NCBI GenBank assembly: GCA_020850775.1 | Contig: JADZEA010000015.1 | Coordinates: 1-33,781 of the forward strand | DNA: 33,781 bases | Direction: 5' to 3' | From: a bacterium | GTDB taxonomy: Bacteria; CLD3 | Shown: positions 1 through 8,605 of the stretch, piece by piece | Layout of the letters: each line of letters opens with the position of its first letter | How positions within the stretch are numbered: the stretch's first letter is position 1 | Made by a program: the position numbers and the translations under genes | Notes under the pieces: generated by a model | Told to the model about the DNA's origin: nothing | Database searches by the model: none | What the model saw: only the letters and a program-made list of their open reading frames with translations

Positions 1-107
1 TCAACCCGAATCAAACGTTCTTCGACGGTTTGTGTTGGTTTGGTTTGCGAAAAAACGTTCAGGCTAAAAAACATTAGAAAACAAAGGCTTAAGAGTTGTT
101 TTTTCAT
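1..107 (-). CDS. secreted protein, N-terminal fragment
   Basis: Only the first 35 codons lie in the window; the gene runs off the left edge. The ATG at 107 is preceded by AAGGA about 8 nt upstream. The visible protein begins with MKKQ, a hydrophobic stretch (residues 5-19) and a likely signal peptidase I site after residue 20 (VFS followed by Q). The mature part starts TKPTQTVEERLIRV. This supports an exported protein. Nothing in 35 residues identifies the family. It follows the radical SAM gene on the same strand across a ~100-nt AT-rich gap. Confidence 0.7.
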   Translation of the reverse strand, partial: MKKQLLSLCFLMFFSLNVFSQTKPTQTVEERLIRV

Positions 108-211
108 TGTAAAATTCCTTGTTTTTTAAAATTTAAGGTTAAAAAATACTTAAGTCAACAGCTAAAAGTAAAACTTCTAAAGTCTTTGTATTTTCAGCAG
201 TTAAGAAAATT

Positions 212-1378
212 TTAGTAGCGATAAAATTCTGTGCAGCCTTTAGCACAAACGGGAAATTTTTTATTTTTTTGAAGGTATCTTCTGTAGGCTTTGTATTCCT
301 CACAGTTCCAGATTTCCCCAAAAGTTTTTTGTTTGATGTTTCCTGCAACGAAATTCATTGAGTGGTAAGGTCTGACACTTCCGTCAGGAAAAATGTAAGT
401 CGTCATCCAAACACTCATACAACGGTTTGCGTAGCTTGTTGGTTCAAACTCAAAATTTTTATAGTATCGTCTGATTTCATCATCATCAAAATTTGGATAA
501 AAACTAACAAAAGGCTTTTTAGTCCTGCTTTGATACTTGTTTCGCATTTTTATTAAAAATTCAGGGTCAATTTTAGGTAAAGTATCACGAACAAATCCGC
601 TCCATTCAGGTGAAGTTTTACCGTAAAGTGAACGAAAAATATTGTCGTGAGCCTCGAACTGTTCTTTGCCTAAAAACAAAAGGTGATGAAAGTTTAGGTG
701 GTCAACTTCAAGTTCTTCAGCAATTTGGACAATTTCATCAATTTTTTCGTAGTTTTCCTCAAAAAGAGTTGTGTTTATGTGAAGAATTGGAGACTTTGTG
801 TTGAATTCTTTTTTTAGCTTGTTGATTTTTTCAAGCCCTTTTTTTGCTCTCCCAAAAGTTCCTTTGACAGCACGGATTTCATCGTGTTGTTCTTCCGGAC
901 CGTCAAGCGAAAAAATGATTTCGTCCATTTTGTTTTTGACAATTGCTTCAGCATTTTTTTCGATAAAAACACCGTTTGTAACGATGTTTACACGCATTCC
1001 GTTAGCTTTGATGTAAGCCATAATGTCAGTCCATTGTGGGTGAAGCATTGGTTCACCACCAAACATTGTCCAGGTCGGTTTGAAATGTTTTACTTCGTCA
1101 ATGAAACGTTTTGCTTCATCAAGTGAAAGCCTTTCTTTAAGTTCTTCTGTTGTAAGTTGAAATGAAGAACCATCTTCGCCCCACTGACCACACATTTTAC
1201 AACGCAAGTTACAGGCAGCGGTTAAAAAAAGAGAAATTGTTTCAGGAGGAGCAGAGTATCCGTCAGCAAATTTGTAAGTGATGTAGGATTTGAACCTTCT
1301 TGTAAAGGCAGAAAAAGCGTAATTTGGTTGGGCAATGGCTTTTTTAAGCATGCTTTTTATGTTTCTGCGAGGTATCAT
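212..1378 (-). CDS. radical SAM protein with SPASM-like C-terminus
   Basis: Predicted radical S-adenosylmethionine enzyme of 388 residues. The [4Fe-4S] motif CxxxCxxC is C56, C60 and C63 (ACNLRCKMCGQW), followed by GGEP at 107-110, the SAM-binding element. The C-terminal third (about 315-388) has the layout of a SPASM auxiliary-cluster domain: C320, a PDGSVRP segment, a GNI...FGEIW segment, then C359, C378 and C382. The position after PDGSVRP where SPASM proteins usually carry Cys is Tyr-His here, so the auxiliary cluster may be unusual or incomplete. The ATG at 1378 has AGGAAG upstream. The substrate cannot be inferred: no precursor-peptide gene is evident nearby. The gene lies downstream of the ino1 terminator and probably has its own promoter. 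Confidence 0.85.
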   Translation of the reverse strand: MIPRRNIKSMLKKAIAQPNYAFSAFTRRFKSYITYKFADGYSAPPETISLFLTAACNLRCKMCGQWGEDGSSFQLTTEELKERLSLDEAKRFIDEVKHFKPTWTMFGGEPMLHPQWTDIMAYIKANGMRVNIVTNGVFIEKNAEAIVKNKMDEIIFSLDGPEEQHDEIRAVKGTFGRAKKGLEKINKLKKEFNTKSPILHINTTLFEENYEKIDEIVQIAEELEVDHLNFHHLLFLGKEQFEAHDNIFRSLYGKTSPEWSGFVRDTLPKIDPEFLIKMRNKYQSRTKKPFVSFYPNFDDDEIRRYYKNFEFEPTSYANRCMSVWMTTYIFPDGSVRPYHSMNFVAGNIKQKTFGEIWNCEEYKAYRRYLQKNKKFPVCAKGCTEFYRY

Positions 1379-1422
1379 TTTTTATTCTTCCTGTTTGTTT
1401 TGTGTGAAAAATAGCACAATCA

Positions 1423-1451
1423 AACTTAAAAATAAAAGGTTGGTAAGTCAA
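1423..1451 (-). promoter_or_regulatory. candidate sigma-70-like promoter for the radical SAM gene
   Basis: On the minus strand TTGACT (1451-1446) is followed after 17 nt by TAAGTT (1428-1423). The first hexamer matches the -35 consensus at five of six positions; the second is a weak -10. The pair sits about 45 nt upstream of the ATG and just after the ino1 terminator, which is where a new promoter would be expected. In such AT-rich DNA chance matches are common. Confidence 0.3.
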
Positions 1452-1481
1452 TCTTTAACTTGATTGAAAGGCTCAAACAAA

Positions 1482-1513
1482 AAAAGCCTCTAAGTTTATT
1501 CTCAGAGGCTTTT
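1482..1513 (-). terminator. rho-independent terminator after ino1
   Basis: A 10-bp perfect inverted repeat (AAAAGCCTCT at 1482-1491, AGAGGCTTTT at 1504-1513) has a 12-nt loop. Read on the minus strand it lies 18 nt beyond the ino1 stop and runs straight into a T-rich tract (GGCTTTTTTTGTTTG), the classic form of an intrinsic terminator. It closes the purB-to-ino1 block. Confidence 0.85.
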
Positions 1514-1530
1514 GTTTTCAAAAATTAGCT

Positions 1531-2847
1531 TTAATCGTAGTAATCAAGCCCAAGGTGAGTAATCAGGTCTTCGCCTTTCATAAATCTTAGCGTGTTTTTT
1601 AGTTTCATAAGTTGAATAAAAAGGTCGTGTTCCGGATAAAGATTTGGAGCGGTCATTGGGCTTTTAAAGTAGAAAGAAAGCCATTCCTGAATTCCTTTCA
1701 TTCCTGCACGGCTCGCCAAATCCATAAATAAAACCAAATCAAGCACAATTGGAGCAGCTAAAATGCTGTCTCTGCAAAGAAAATCTACTTTGATTTGCAT
1801 TTTGTAACCAAGCCAGCCAAAAATATCAATGTTGTCCCAACCTTCTTTGTTATCTCCTCTTGGTGGATAGTAATTGATTGTTACTTTGTGATAAAGGTCT
1901 TTGTAAAGTTCAGGATAAAGTTCAGGTTGTAAAATTTGTTCTAAAACGCTAAGTTTTGATTCTTCCTTTGTTTTAAAAGAGCCTGGGTCGTTTAAAACTT
2001 CACCGTCACGATTTCCTAAAATGTTTGTTGAGTACCAACCGTGAACGCCAAGCATTCTCGCCTTGAATCCTGGTGCAAGAATTGTTTTCATTAAAGTTTG
2101 ACCCGTTTTAAAATCTTTTCCTGCTGTTGGAACTTTGTTTTTATTTGCTAAATCCATCAAAGCAGGGATGTCAAGCGCAAGATTTGGAGCACCGTTTGCG
2201 TAAGGTACTTTTTCCATCAAAGCTGCGTAAGCATAAATCATACTTGGAGCAATGTTTGGGTCGTTTTCTTTCAAACCTTTTTCAAAATTTTCAATTGTTG
2301 AATGAACTTCGCTTGCTTTAATGAAAGTTTCAGTGCTTCCACACCAAACAATCACAATTCTGTCACAATTATTTTTTTCTTTAAAATCACGAATGTCAGT
2401 TCTTAGTTGTTCCGCTAAATCAAACTTGTTTTTTCCTGTTTTGATGTTTGGTCCGTTGATTAACTTCACGTAGTTTTGGTCAAACACTGCTTTCATTGGT
2501 CTGATTTGCTCAAGTTCATCTTTTACGGAGTAAAGCAAGTCTTTCTCCAAAACTCCTGCGTTTAAAGCTGATTCGTAACAGTTTTCTTCAAAAATATCCC
2601 AACCACCAAAAACAAGGTCATCAAGTTCTGCAAGTTCAATAAACTCTTTAATTAAAGGTGTGCGGTTATCAGTTCTTTTTCCAAGCCTGATTGTGTTCAT
2701 TTGTGTAAGGCTTCCGATAGGTTTTGCAAGCCCTTTGCGAATTGATAAAACTCCTGCAATAAAAGTCGTACTAACTGCCCCTAAACCTGGTAACAAAACT
2801 CCTAACTTACCTTTTGGTTTGGAAATATTTAAACTTTCTTTAGTCAA
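1531..2847 (-). CDS. ino1: myo-inositol-1-phosphate synthase
   Basis: Converts D-glucose 6-phosphate to 1D-myo-inositol 3-phosphate, using NAD as an internal redox cofactor (EC 5.5.1.4). The protein has 438 residues. It shows an N-terminal Rossmann glycine motif (PGLGAVS around 20-26), the NGAPN segment at 218-222, the family hallmark GKDFKTGQT at 243-251, and NILGNRDG at 275-282. The start is TTG at 2847, preceded by AAGGAG 10 nt upstream. It follows pssA by 71 nt in the same direction and is closed by a strong terminator. Its neighbourhood with phosphatidylserine synthase and decarboxylase suggests that the inositol phosphate feeds lipid headgroup synthesis, but no dedicated phosphatidylinositol-phosphate synthase is present here. 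That link is inference. Confidence 0.92.
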   Translation of the reverse strand: MTKESLNISKPKGKLGVLLPGLGAVSTTFIAGVLSIRKGLAKPIGSLTQMNTIRLGKRTDNRTPLIKEFIELAELDDLVFGGWDIFEENCYESALNAGVLEKDLLYSVKDELEQIRPMKAVFDQNYVKLINGPNIKTGKNKFDLAEQLRTDIRDFKEKNNCDRIVIVWCGSTETFIKASEVHSTIENFEKGLKENDPNIAPSMIYAYAALMEKVPYANGAPNLALDIPALMDLANKNKVPTAGKDFKTGQTLMKTILAPGFKARMLGVHGWYSTNILGNRDGEVLNDPGSFKTKEESKLSVLEQILQPELYPELYKDLYHKVTINYYPPRGDNKEGWDNIDIFGWLGYKMQIKVDFLCRDSILAAPIVLDLVLFMDLASRAGMKGIQEWLSFYFKSPMTAPNLYPEHDLFIQLMKLKNTLRFMKGEDLITHLGLDYYD

Positions 2848-2918
2848 TTTATTTGTTCTCCTTAATTTTTACAAAAGCATTAAAACTCTTGTTCTTTAAT
2901 TTTGTTTAGAAAATTTTC

Positions 2919-3743
2919 CTAAGATTTTACTTGTGAAATCTCTTCCTCCTGAACATCATCGTTTGGTGAAATCAAGGCAGGAATTTTTTTAGCAAAATAA
3001 CTGATGATTGCCCAAATTATGTAAAGCAAAGCAAACGGAAAAGCAGCTCTGCTAAAGCTAAAAAATATCCAGGCGAGCAAGAAGCCTGAAACAATGCTTC
3101 CAACAAACAGACCACTCCGTAAATTTTTTGGCATTCTTGTGTTTGAGATTTTGTAGTAAGGAATGTTTGAAACCATCAAAAATGAAATCAAAACAATTAT
3201 TGCATAAATCAAATAATTTGGAACGTGAATCCCATCTTGAAAAAGCACTAAACTCGCAATCACAAAAGCAGAAGCCGGAGTCGGAAGCCCTGTAAAGTAA
3301 CCTTGAAGAATTGGAGCGTTTACCTGATTTGCCATTACGTTAAATCTTGCAAGACGAACCGCTCCAAGTAAAACAGGCAAAGAACTGACCGCAAGTGCTA
3401 AAAACGTGTTTTCTCCAAAAAAACGAAAGTAAATTAACAAACTTGGTGCAAGACAAAAAGAAGTCATGTCTGCAAGTGAGTCAAATTCAATTCCAAATTC
3501 GCTTTCAGTTCCAAGATGGCGGGCAAGTTTTCCGTCCAAAGCATCAAAAAACATCGCTGCTAAAATCAGCAACGAGGCTTTGTTAAAATCATCGTTAGAA
3601 GTTTCAGTATTTTGTAATTTGTGAAAATAACCATTTGCAGCAAAAATTATTGCCCAAAAACCACAAAAAAGGTTTCCAAGTGTAAAAGCATTTGGAACTA
3701 ATTTTCGCGGGTCCGTTTTTTTAAGCCTTTTGTGAATTTTCAC
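2919..3743 (-). CDS. pssA: CDP-diacylglycerol-serine O-phosphatidyltransferase
   Basis: Membrane enzyme that transfers phosphatidate from CDP-diacylglycerol to an alcohol, most likely serine. The CDP-alcohol phosphatidyltransferase signature DG-x2-AR-x8-G-x3-D-x3-D is complete: D70 G71, A74 R75, G84, D88, D92. Several hydrophobic segments follow. I place the start at the GTG at 3743, giving 274 residues. It overlaps the psd stop as GTGA and has AGGAG 8 nt upstream; an upstream ATG at 3791 would force a 52-nt overlap. Coupling to psd makes phosphatidylserine the likely product, which psd then turns into phosphatidylethanolamine. Because ino1 lies next door, an inositol-phosphate acceptor cannot be wholly excluded. 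Confidence 0.9.
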   Translation of the reverse strand: MKIHKRLKKTDPRKLVPNAFTLGNLFCGFWAIIFAANGYFHKLQNTETSNDDFNKASLLILAAMFFDALDGKLARHLGTESEFGIEFDSLADMTSFCLAPSLLIYFRFFGENTFLALAVSSLPVLLGAVRLARFNVMANQVNAPILQGYFTGLPTPASAFVIASLVLFQDGIHVPNYLIYAIIVLISFLMVSNIPYYKISNTRMPKNLRSGLFVGSIVSGFLLAWIFFSFSRAAFPFALLYIIWAIISYFAKKIPALISPNDDVQEEEISQVKS

Positions 3744-4381
3744 TTCAAAACTCCTAAAACTGTTTCTCCTGCAACAACTTTTTGTTTGCAAGCGACTTTA
3801 ATTTCTGCGTCAACCGGAAAATAAACGTCAACCCTTGAACCAAATTTTATCAACCCAAAACGTTCACTTTGAGAAACTTTGTCGCCTTCTTTCAATCTGC
3901 AAATTATTCTTCGTGCAATCAATCCTGCAATTTGTTTAAAGACAATCGTTGTTTTTTCGTTTCTAATCCCAATGATTGTTTGTTCATTTTTTTCTGATGC
4001 CTTGTCGTCCCACGCTGCTAAAAATTCACCTTCTAAGTACTTGAAAAATTTGACTTCACCTGAAATTGGAACACGGTTAACGTGGCAATTAAAAACATTC
4101 ATAAAAACACAAACAACTTTTGCCTTTCCTTTAAAAAGGTAAGGTTCTTCGGTTTCTTTGATTTCAAGAACAATTCCGTCGGCGGGTGAAATTACAGAAT
4201 TAGGAATGTTTGGGTTTTTTCTTTCCGGATCTCTGAAAAACCACAAAACCCAGGCAAAAATTATCCAACACAAGATTGAAAAACCAGCCAGCAGTTCCGA
4301 ACCAATAAAAGGATTCAGAAAAGTTACTGCAAACGAGAAAATCAAAACTGAAAAAATTATTGGATAGCCTTCTTTAGCCAA
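3740..4381 (-). CDS. psd: phosphatidylserine decarboxylase, short pyruvoyl type
   Basis: Decarboxylates phosphatidylserine to phosphatidylethanolamine. The 213-residue protein belongs to the short form. It has two N-terminal membrane segments (about 8-24 and 30-49), SPADG at 65-69, FNCHVNR at 97-103, and the self-cleavage site FGS at 180-182. In this family cleavage between Gly and Ser turns the Ser (S182) into the pyruvoyl group, splitting the chain into a large beta and a small alpha subunit. The gene starts 11 nt after purC and overlaps pssA by 4 nt, so the two lipid enzymes are probably translationally coupled. Confidence 0.93.
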   Translation of the reverse strand: MAKEGYPIIFSVLIFSFAVTFLNPFIGSELLAGFSILCWIIFAWVLWFFRDPERKNPNIPNSVISPADGIVLEIKETEEPYLFKGKAKVVCVFMNVFNCHVNRVPISGEVKFFKYLEGEFLAAWDDKASEKNEQTIIGIRNEKTTIVFKQIAGLIARRIICRLKEGDKVSQSERFGLIKFGSRVDVYFPVDAEIKVACKQKVVAGETVLGVLK

Positions 4382-4392
4382 AATATCTCCTT

Positions 4393-5097
4393 TTAACTTA
4401 TTCTTGACAAAATTTCTTCGTAAGCATTTTCTACTCCGCCAAGGTCCTGGCGAAACCTGTCTTTATCCAGTTTTTCATTGGTTGTTGCATCCCAAAAACG
4501 GCAGGTATCAGGTGAAATTTCATCACCAAGCCTGATGCTTTTATCTTTGCCAATTCCAAATTCAAGTTTAAAATCAACTAATTTCAAATTCCTCCTCAGG
4601 AAAAAATCTTTCAAAAGGGCATTGATTTTTAAAGTCATTTTTCTGATAATTTCAATTTCTTTAGCGTTTGCAAGTTTTTTCTCAAGGATTTCTTCAGTTG
4701 TAATAAAAGGGTCTCCCAAAGAATCGTCTTTGTAGCAAAATTCAAGAAGCGGCGAAGGGAAAACAGTTCCTTCAGCAATGTTTTCTCTTTTGCAAATGCT
4801 TCCTGCAGCGATGTTTCTGACAATTACTTCAAGTTTAAACATTTTCAGTTTGCGAATTTCCATTGCATTGTAAGAGACTTTTTTAAGAAAATGAGTTGAA
4901 ATAAAATGGCTTTCAAGATATTGGTAAAGTCTTGTAGAAATTTGGTTGTTGATTACACCTTTGTTTAAAATCTGACCTTTTTTTTGACCGTTAAAAGCGG
5001 TTGCATCGTCTTTAAATTCTTGAATCAAAATGTTTTCATCTTTTGTAGAGAAAAGTTTTTTAGCTTTCCCTTCGTAAATTAAAGTTTCAATACCCAA
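4393..5097 (-). CDS. purC: phosphoribosylaminoimidazole-succinocarboxamide synthase
   Basis: SAICAR synthetase, which joins CAIR and aspartate with ATP in de novo purine synthesis. The N-terminal signature LIYEGKAKKLF is followed by the KDDATAFNGQKKG region. IVRNIAAGSICKR and LVDFKLEFG lie in the middle and GDEISPDTCRFWD near the C-terminus, all typical. I choose the TTG at 5097 (234 residues): it has AAAGGA 8 nt upstream and gives the usual family length. An ATG at 5172 would add 25 residues with no similarity to the family. purB lies just upstream on the same strand, so two steps of one pathway that use or release the same succinyl group are adjacent. Confidence 0.93.
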   Translation of the reverse strand: MGIETLIYEGKAKKLFSTKDENILIQEFKDDATAFNGQKKGQILNKGVINNQISTRLYQYLESHFISTHFLKKVSYNAMEIRKLKMFKLEVIVRNIAAGSICKRENIAEGTVFPSPLLEFCYKDDSLGDPFITTEEILEKKLANAKEIEIIRKMTLKINALLKDFFLRRNLKLVDFKLEFGIGKDKSIRLGDEISPDTCRFWDATTNEKLDKDRFRQDLGGVENAYEEILSRIS

Positions 5098-5195
5098 TTT
5101 TTTTATCCTTTTAAAGTTTAATTTAGCCTGAAAATTAAAATGTAAATTTAGACAAAAACTTAGTGAAGTCAAACAACTAACTTAAAGCCAAATTT

Positions 5196-6491
5196 TTATT
5201 CAATTTTCGCAACTGTAAAAATGTAATCAACGTGTTTCAGGCTTTTTTTCAAGTCAAAACAGGATTCAAGTTCTTCAACCGAAAGGTAAACACGGATTTC
5301 AGAATCTTTTTTGAGAACTTCCTTAAAATTTTCTTTCGTTTTCCAGACTTCCATCGCATTCTTTTGGACAAGCCTGTAAGCAATTTCTCTCAGACAACCT
5401 TTTTTGGTCAGTGCTAAAAGAACAGTTTGCGAGAAAACTAAACCATTGGTTAAGTTAATATTTTTCAACATATTTTCAGGGTAAACAAGCAAGTTTGCAA
5501 CCAAAGAAATTGATTTGTTCAAAAGATAATTTGTCAAAATTGTGCTGTCCGGTAAAATTATTCTCTCCACTGAAGAATGTGAAATATCTCTTTCGTGCCA
5601 TAAAGCTACGTTTTCCATTCCTGCAAGTGCATTTGTCCGTAAAATTCTTGCAAGCCCTGAAATTTGTTCGCTAACAATCGGATTTCGTTTGTGAGGCATT
5701 GCAGAAGAGCCTTTTTGACCTTTTGAAAAGAATTCTTCGGCTTCTGAAACTTCCGTTCTTTGCAAGTGCCGGATTTCAACTGCAATTTTATCAAGCGTGG
5801 TCCCAATCAAAGCTAAAGCTACTAAAAACTCTGCGTGTCTGTCCCTTTGAACAACTTGAGTTGAGACTGTTTCCGCTTTCAAACCAAGTTTTTCACAAAC
5901 ATAATTTTGAACGTAAGGTTCAAGGTGTTCAAAAGTTCCGACTGCACCTGAAATTTGCCCGACGGAAGCATTTTCCAAAGCGTTCTCAAGTCGTTTTTTG
6001 TTTCTTCGCATTTCTTCACACCACAAAGCGAATTTTAAACCAAACGAAGTTGGTTCAGCGTGAATTCCGTGAGACCTTCCAATGCAGGGAGTATTTTTAA
6101 ATTCAATTGCTCTTTTTCGCAAGACTTCAATAAATTTTTCAATGTCTTGCAAAATTATTTCGCCTGATTGCTTCATTTGAACCGCTAAAGCTGTGTCTAA
6201 AACGTCTGAAGAAGTCATTCCGTAGTGAATGTGAACAGAATCTTCGCCAACAAATTCTGCAACATTGGTCAAAAAAGCGATAACGTCGTGTTTGACTTCT
6301 GCTTCAATTTCAAGAATTTTTTCAACGTTAAAGTTCGCTTTTTCACGAATATTTTTCACAACATTTTCAGGGATTTCACCTGCTTTAGCTCGTGCTTCGC
6401 AAGCTAAAATTTCAATTTCTAACCAAATTCTGAAACGATTTTCGTCAGACCAAATTTTTTCAAGTTCTTCGCGGGAGTAACGCTTAATCAT
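5196..6491 (-). CDS. purB: adenylosuccinate lyase
   Basis: Removes fumarate from SAICAR and from adenylosuccinate, acting twice in purine synthesis. The 431-residue length is normal. It carries the fumarase/aspartase superfamily signature GSSAMPHKRNP at 261-271, with the catalytic serine in the flexible loop, HYGMTSSDVLDT at 89-100, and GRSHGIHAEPTSFG at 138-151, which holds the conserved His141. The ATG at 6491 is followed by MIKRYSREEL, a usual N-terminus. It is the first gene of the leftward block; lgt diverges on the other strand 162 nt away. Confidence 0.95.
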   Translation of the reverse strand: MIKRYSREELEKIWSDENRFRIWLEIEILACEARAKAGEIPENVVKNIREKANFNVEKILEIEAEVKHDVIAFLTNVAEFVGEDSVHIHYGMTSSDVLDTALAVQMKQSGEIILQDIEKFIEVLRKRAIEFKNTPCIGRSHGIHAEPTSFGLKFALWCEEMRRNKKRLENALENASVGQISGAVGTFEHLEPYVQNYVCEKLGLKAETVSTQVVQRDRHAEFLVALALIGTTLDKIAVEIRHLQRTEVSEAEEFFSKGQKGSSAMPHKRNPIVSEQISGLARILRTNALAGMENVALWHERDISHSSVERIILPDSTILTNYLLNKSISLVANLLVYPENMLKNINLTNGLVFSQTVLLALTKKGCLREIAYRLVQKNAMEVWKTKENFKEVLKKDSEIRVYLSVEELESCFDLKKSLKHVDYIFTVAKIE

Positions 6492-6653
6492 TGTTTTTAC
6501 TTTGCCTTAATTTTGTTTTAAAAAATTTAAAAGTTTCTTTTGAAGTTTCAAACTTAAAAAATAAAAAGGTTTTTTATTCAATTCCAAAAAATATTAAAAT
6601 TGCTTTTGGGAGTTAGTTAAGTTAAGTTTGTCAAAATTTTAAAGAGGAAATTT
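6492..6653. promoter_or_regulatory. divergent intergenic region, purB/lgt
   Basis: This 162-nt, very AT-rich gap separates two divergently transcribed genes, so it must hold promoters for both. I could not single out convincing -35/-10 pairs among the many A/T runs. The lgt ribosome binding site (AGAGGAAA) lies directly before 6654. No purine riboswitch-like structure was recognised. Confidence 0.4.
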
Positions 6654-7436
6654 ATGCTTGTTTGGGATTTTGACCCAACTTTAATCAAAGTCGGTCCACT
6701 TGAAATTCGTTACTACGGAGTTTTGTTTGCAAGTGCAGTTTTGTTTGGTTTTCAGGTTTTGCGAAAGACTTTTAGGGAAAGCAACCTTAACGAAGAACTT
6801 GCTGAAACACTTTCAACTTACACAGTTGTTTCTTTGGTGATTGGAGCAAGGTTAGTTCACTGTTTGTTTTACAATCCTGAATTTTACCTGAGCAATCCCT
6901 TAGAAATTCTTTTCATTTGGAAAGGTGGAATTGCTTCTCACGGAGGAGCTTTGGGAATGCTCGTTGCTGTTTGGCTCTTTAACAAAAAAACTGGAATTGG
7001 TTTTGAAAAACTTGCGGATAAAATTGCGGTTTCAATTACTGCCGCACCGGTTTTGATTAGGCTTGGCAATTTTTTTAATTCTGAAATTGTTGGAAAAGCA
7101 ACAGACGTTCCCTGGTCAGTAATTTTTCTTCGTTACGACAACATTCCCCGGCATCCTTCGCAGCTTTACGAAGCATTTTTAGGCTTTTTAGTTTTTATTG
7201 CGATGTGGAAAATTTATTGGAAAACTCACAAAGAAAAACCTGACGGCTATTTTATGTATCTTTTTATTACGCTTTATTTTACGCAAAGATTTTTAATTGA
7301 GTTTGTAAAAGAAAGCCAGACAAACATTGAACAAACTTTGCCTTTAGACATCGGTCAACTTTTAAGTTTACCATTTTGGATTTTTGGTGTTCTTATGCTT
7401 TGGAAAAGAAGCAGACAAGCAAAAAAAATAGTGTAA
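6654..7436 (+). CDS. lgt: prolipoprotein diacylglyceryl transferase
   Basis: Inner-membrane enzyme that attaches diacylglycerol from phosphatidylglycerol to the lipobox cysteine of prolipoproteins, the first step of lipoprotein maturation. Its 260 residues are normal for the family. GGIASHGG at 91-98 contains the conserved His96. The Lgt signature RLGNFFNSEI at 136-145 contains R136, N139 and E144. RHPSQLYEA follows at 166-174. Multiple hydrophobic helices fit an integral membrane protein. The ATG follows AGAGGAAA. A lipoprotein with a clear lipobox is encoded in this same window (16858-17712), consistent with an active pathway. Confidence 0.95.
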   Translation: MLVWDFDPTLIKVGPLEIRYYGVLFASAVLFGFQVLRKTFRESNLNEELAETLSTYTVVSLVIGARLVHCLFYNPEFYLSNPLEILFIWKGGIASHGGALGMLVAVWLFNKKTGIGFEKLADKIAVSITAAPVLIRLGNFFNSEIVGKATDVPWSVIFLRYDNIPRHPSQLYEAFLGFLVFIAMWKIYWKTHKEKPDGYFMYLFITLYFTQRFLIEFVKESQTNIEQTLPLDIGQLLSLPFWIFGVLMLWKRSRQAKKIV

Positions 7437-7486
7437 TTTCTTGATTTGTTGCTTACTTTCACTCAAAAAACCGGGAGGAATTAAAA

Positions 7487-8572
7487 TTGTCAAAACTAAT
7501 TAAAATTTTAATTTGCTTGGCTTTTGCTTCATTGGGAAACGTATTCGCAAAGCCAAAAAATTCAATCTCTTACAATGTTGTTTTTGATTATGAAATGACT
7601 TACAATGACAATGTTTCGCTTTATTCTAAAAATAGCATTGATGATTTCAAAAGCAACCAAAACCCTTACCGCTACGGGATTTCTACTTACGATGATTTGA
7701 TTTTTAGTCCAACATTAAAAATTTATGCCACACAAAAATTTAGCAAAGACTTTGAAACAAAACTCAGGCTTAAAGGAACTTTCAACCAGTTCTTTAAAAA
7801 TGGCAACGAAAAAACTTACCAAAGCTATCAGCTACGTTTTTACAATTCAATTTTTAAAGAAAACAGCCTCGATTTTGGCTACAGTTTGATTCCAAAATTT
7901 TACGTCAGAGATGTTTTTGACACAGAAACACGCGAAGCCATCAACCAGTCAACAGGAAAACGTTACACAGTTGAAGAAGCGTACAGACCTTTTGAGTTTG
8001 AAAAAGAAAGCTACGACGTTTCTTTTAGCCGAAAACTTCCTTACAATCTTGAACCAACAATCACCTACAGTTTTACAAAATATTTTTACAACGAATTTTT
8101 TACGGAGTACGACACAAAAATTCACCAGGTTGGCGGAGATTTACGCTACAAAATCAATGAACTTGTGGTTGACCCTTTTTATTCTTACGAAACAAGCAAT
8201 GACAAAGGTGATTTTGATTCTGACGCTTCTTACGATTCCAATACTTTCGGAGTTAATTTTGATTACAGGTTCCCAAAAGTTCCTTACCTGAAAAGAATTT
8301 CAACTGGTTACGAGCTTGAAAAAATTTACTACCAAAGCAACTTTCCGGTTGAAACTGACCCTGTTCACGCAGGGAGAAATGATTCAGTCTGGAAACTAAA
8401 ATTTTCTGCCGGTTTTGAACTGAACAAACAAACAGGAATTTCTTTTGACTATCTTTTCAGGGAAAGAAGCTCAAGTTCAAAAGGCGGAGAAAACGAAAGC
8501 CAGGAACTTTCTGACGTGAAAAACTATAAAAATAATCAAATTACCTTGACTTTTAGTTACAGCTACAATTAA
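7487..8572 (+). CDS. predicted outer-membrane beta-barrel protein
   Basis: The family is not recognised. The 361-residue protein starts at TTG 7487 with GGGAGG about 9 nt upstream. A signal peptide is clear: positive N-terminus, hydrophobic core, cleavage site VFA after residue 21. The mature part is rich in Tyr, Phe, Asn and Asp, with alternating polar/aromatic segments separated by acidic or glycine turns (for example TITYSFTKYFY and QITLTFSYSY). That pattern fits transmembrane beta-strands of an outer-membrane barrel. The chain ends in an aromatic strand, FSYSYN, as expected for a barrel closing strand, although not with the usual terminal Phe. The gene follows lgt by 50 nt. It could be a porin or an assembly-related barrel; no ligand can be inferred. 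Confidence 0.7.
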   Translation: MSKLIKILICLAFASLGNVFAKPKNSISYNVVFDYEMTYNDNVSLYSKNSIDDFKSNQNPYRYGISTYDDLIFSPTLKIYATQKFSKDFETKLRLKGTFNQFFKNGNEKTYQSYQLRFYNSIFKENSLDFGYSLIPKFYVRDVFDTETREAINQSTGKRYTVEEAYRPFEFEKESYDVSFSRKLPYNLEPTITYSFTKYFYNEFFTEYDTKIHQVGGDLRYKINELVVDPFYSYETSNDKGDFDSDASYDSNTFGVNFDYRFPKVPYLKRISTGYELEKIYYQSNFPVETDPVHAGRNDSVWKLKFSAGFELNKQTGISFDYLFRERSSSSKGGENESQELSDVKNYKNNQITLTFSYSYN

Positions 8573-8605
8573 TTTCGCACTTCAAAAATCACTTGAGTTT
8601 ATTTT

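Noticed and set aside
5699-6100. 133-codon open frame on the plus strand
   Set aside because: It is antisense to the well-conserved purB coding sequence, has no ribosome binding site, and its translation is low-complexity Phe/Gln/Leu-rich, as expected of an opposite-strand shadow.
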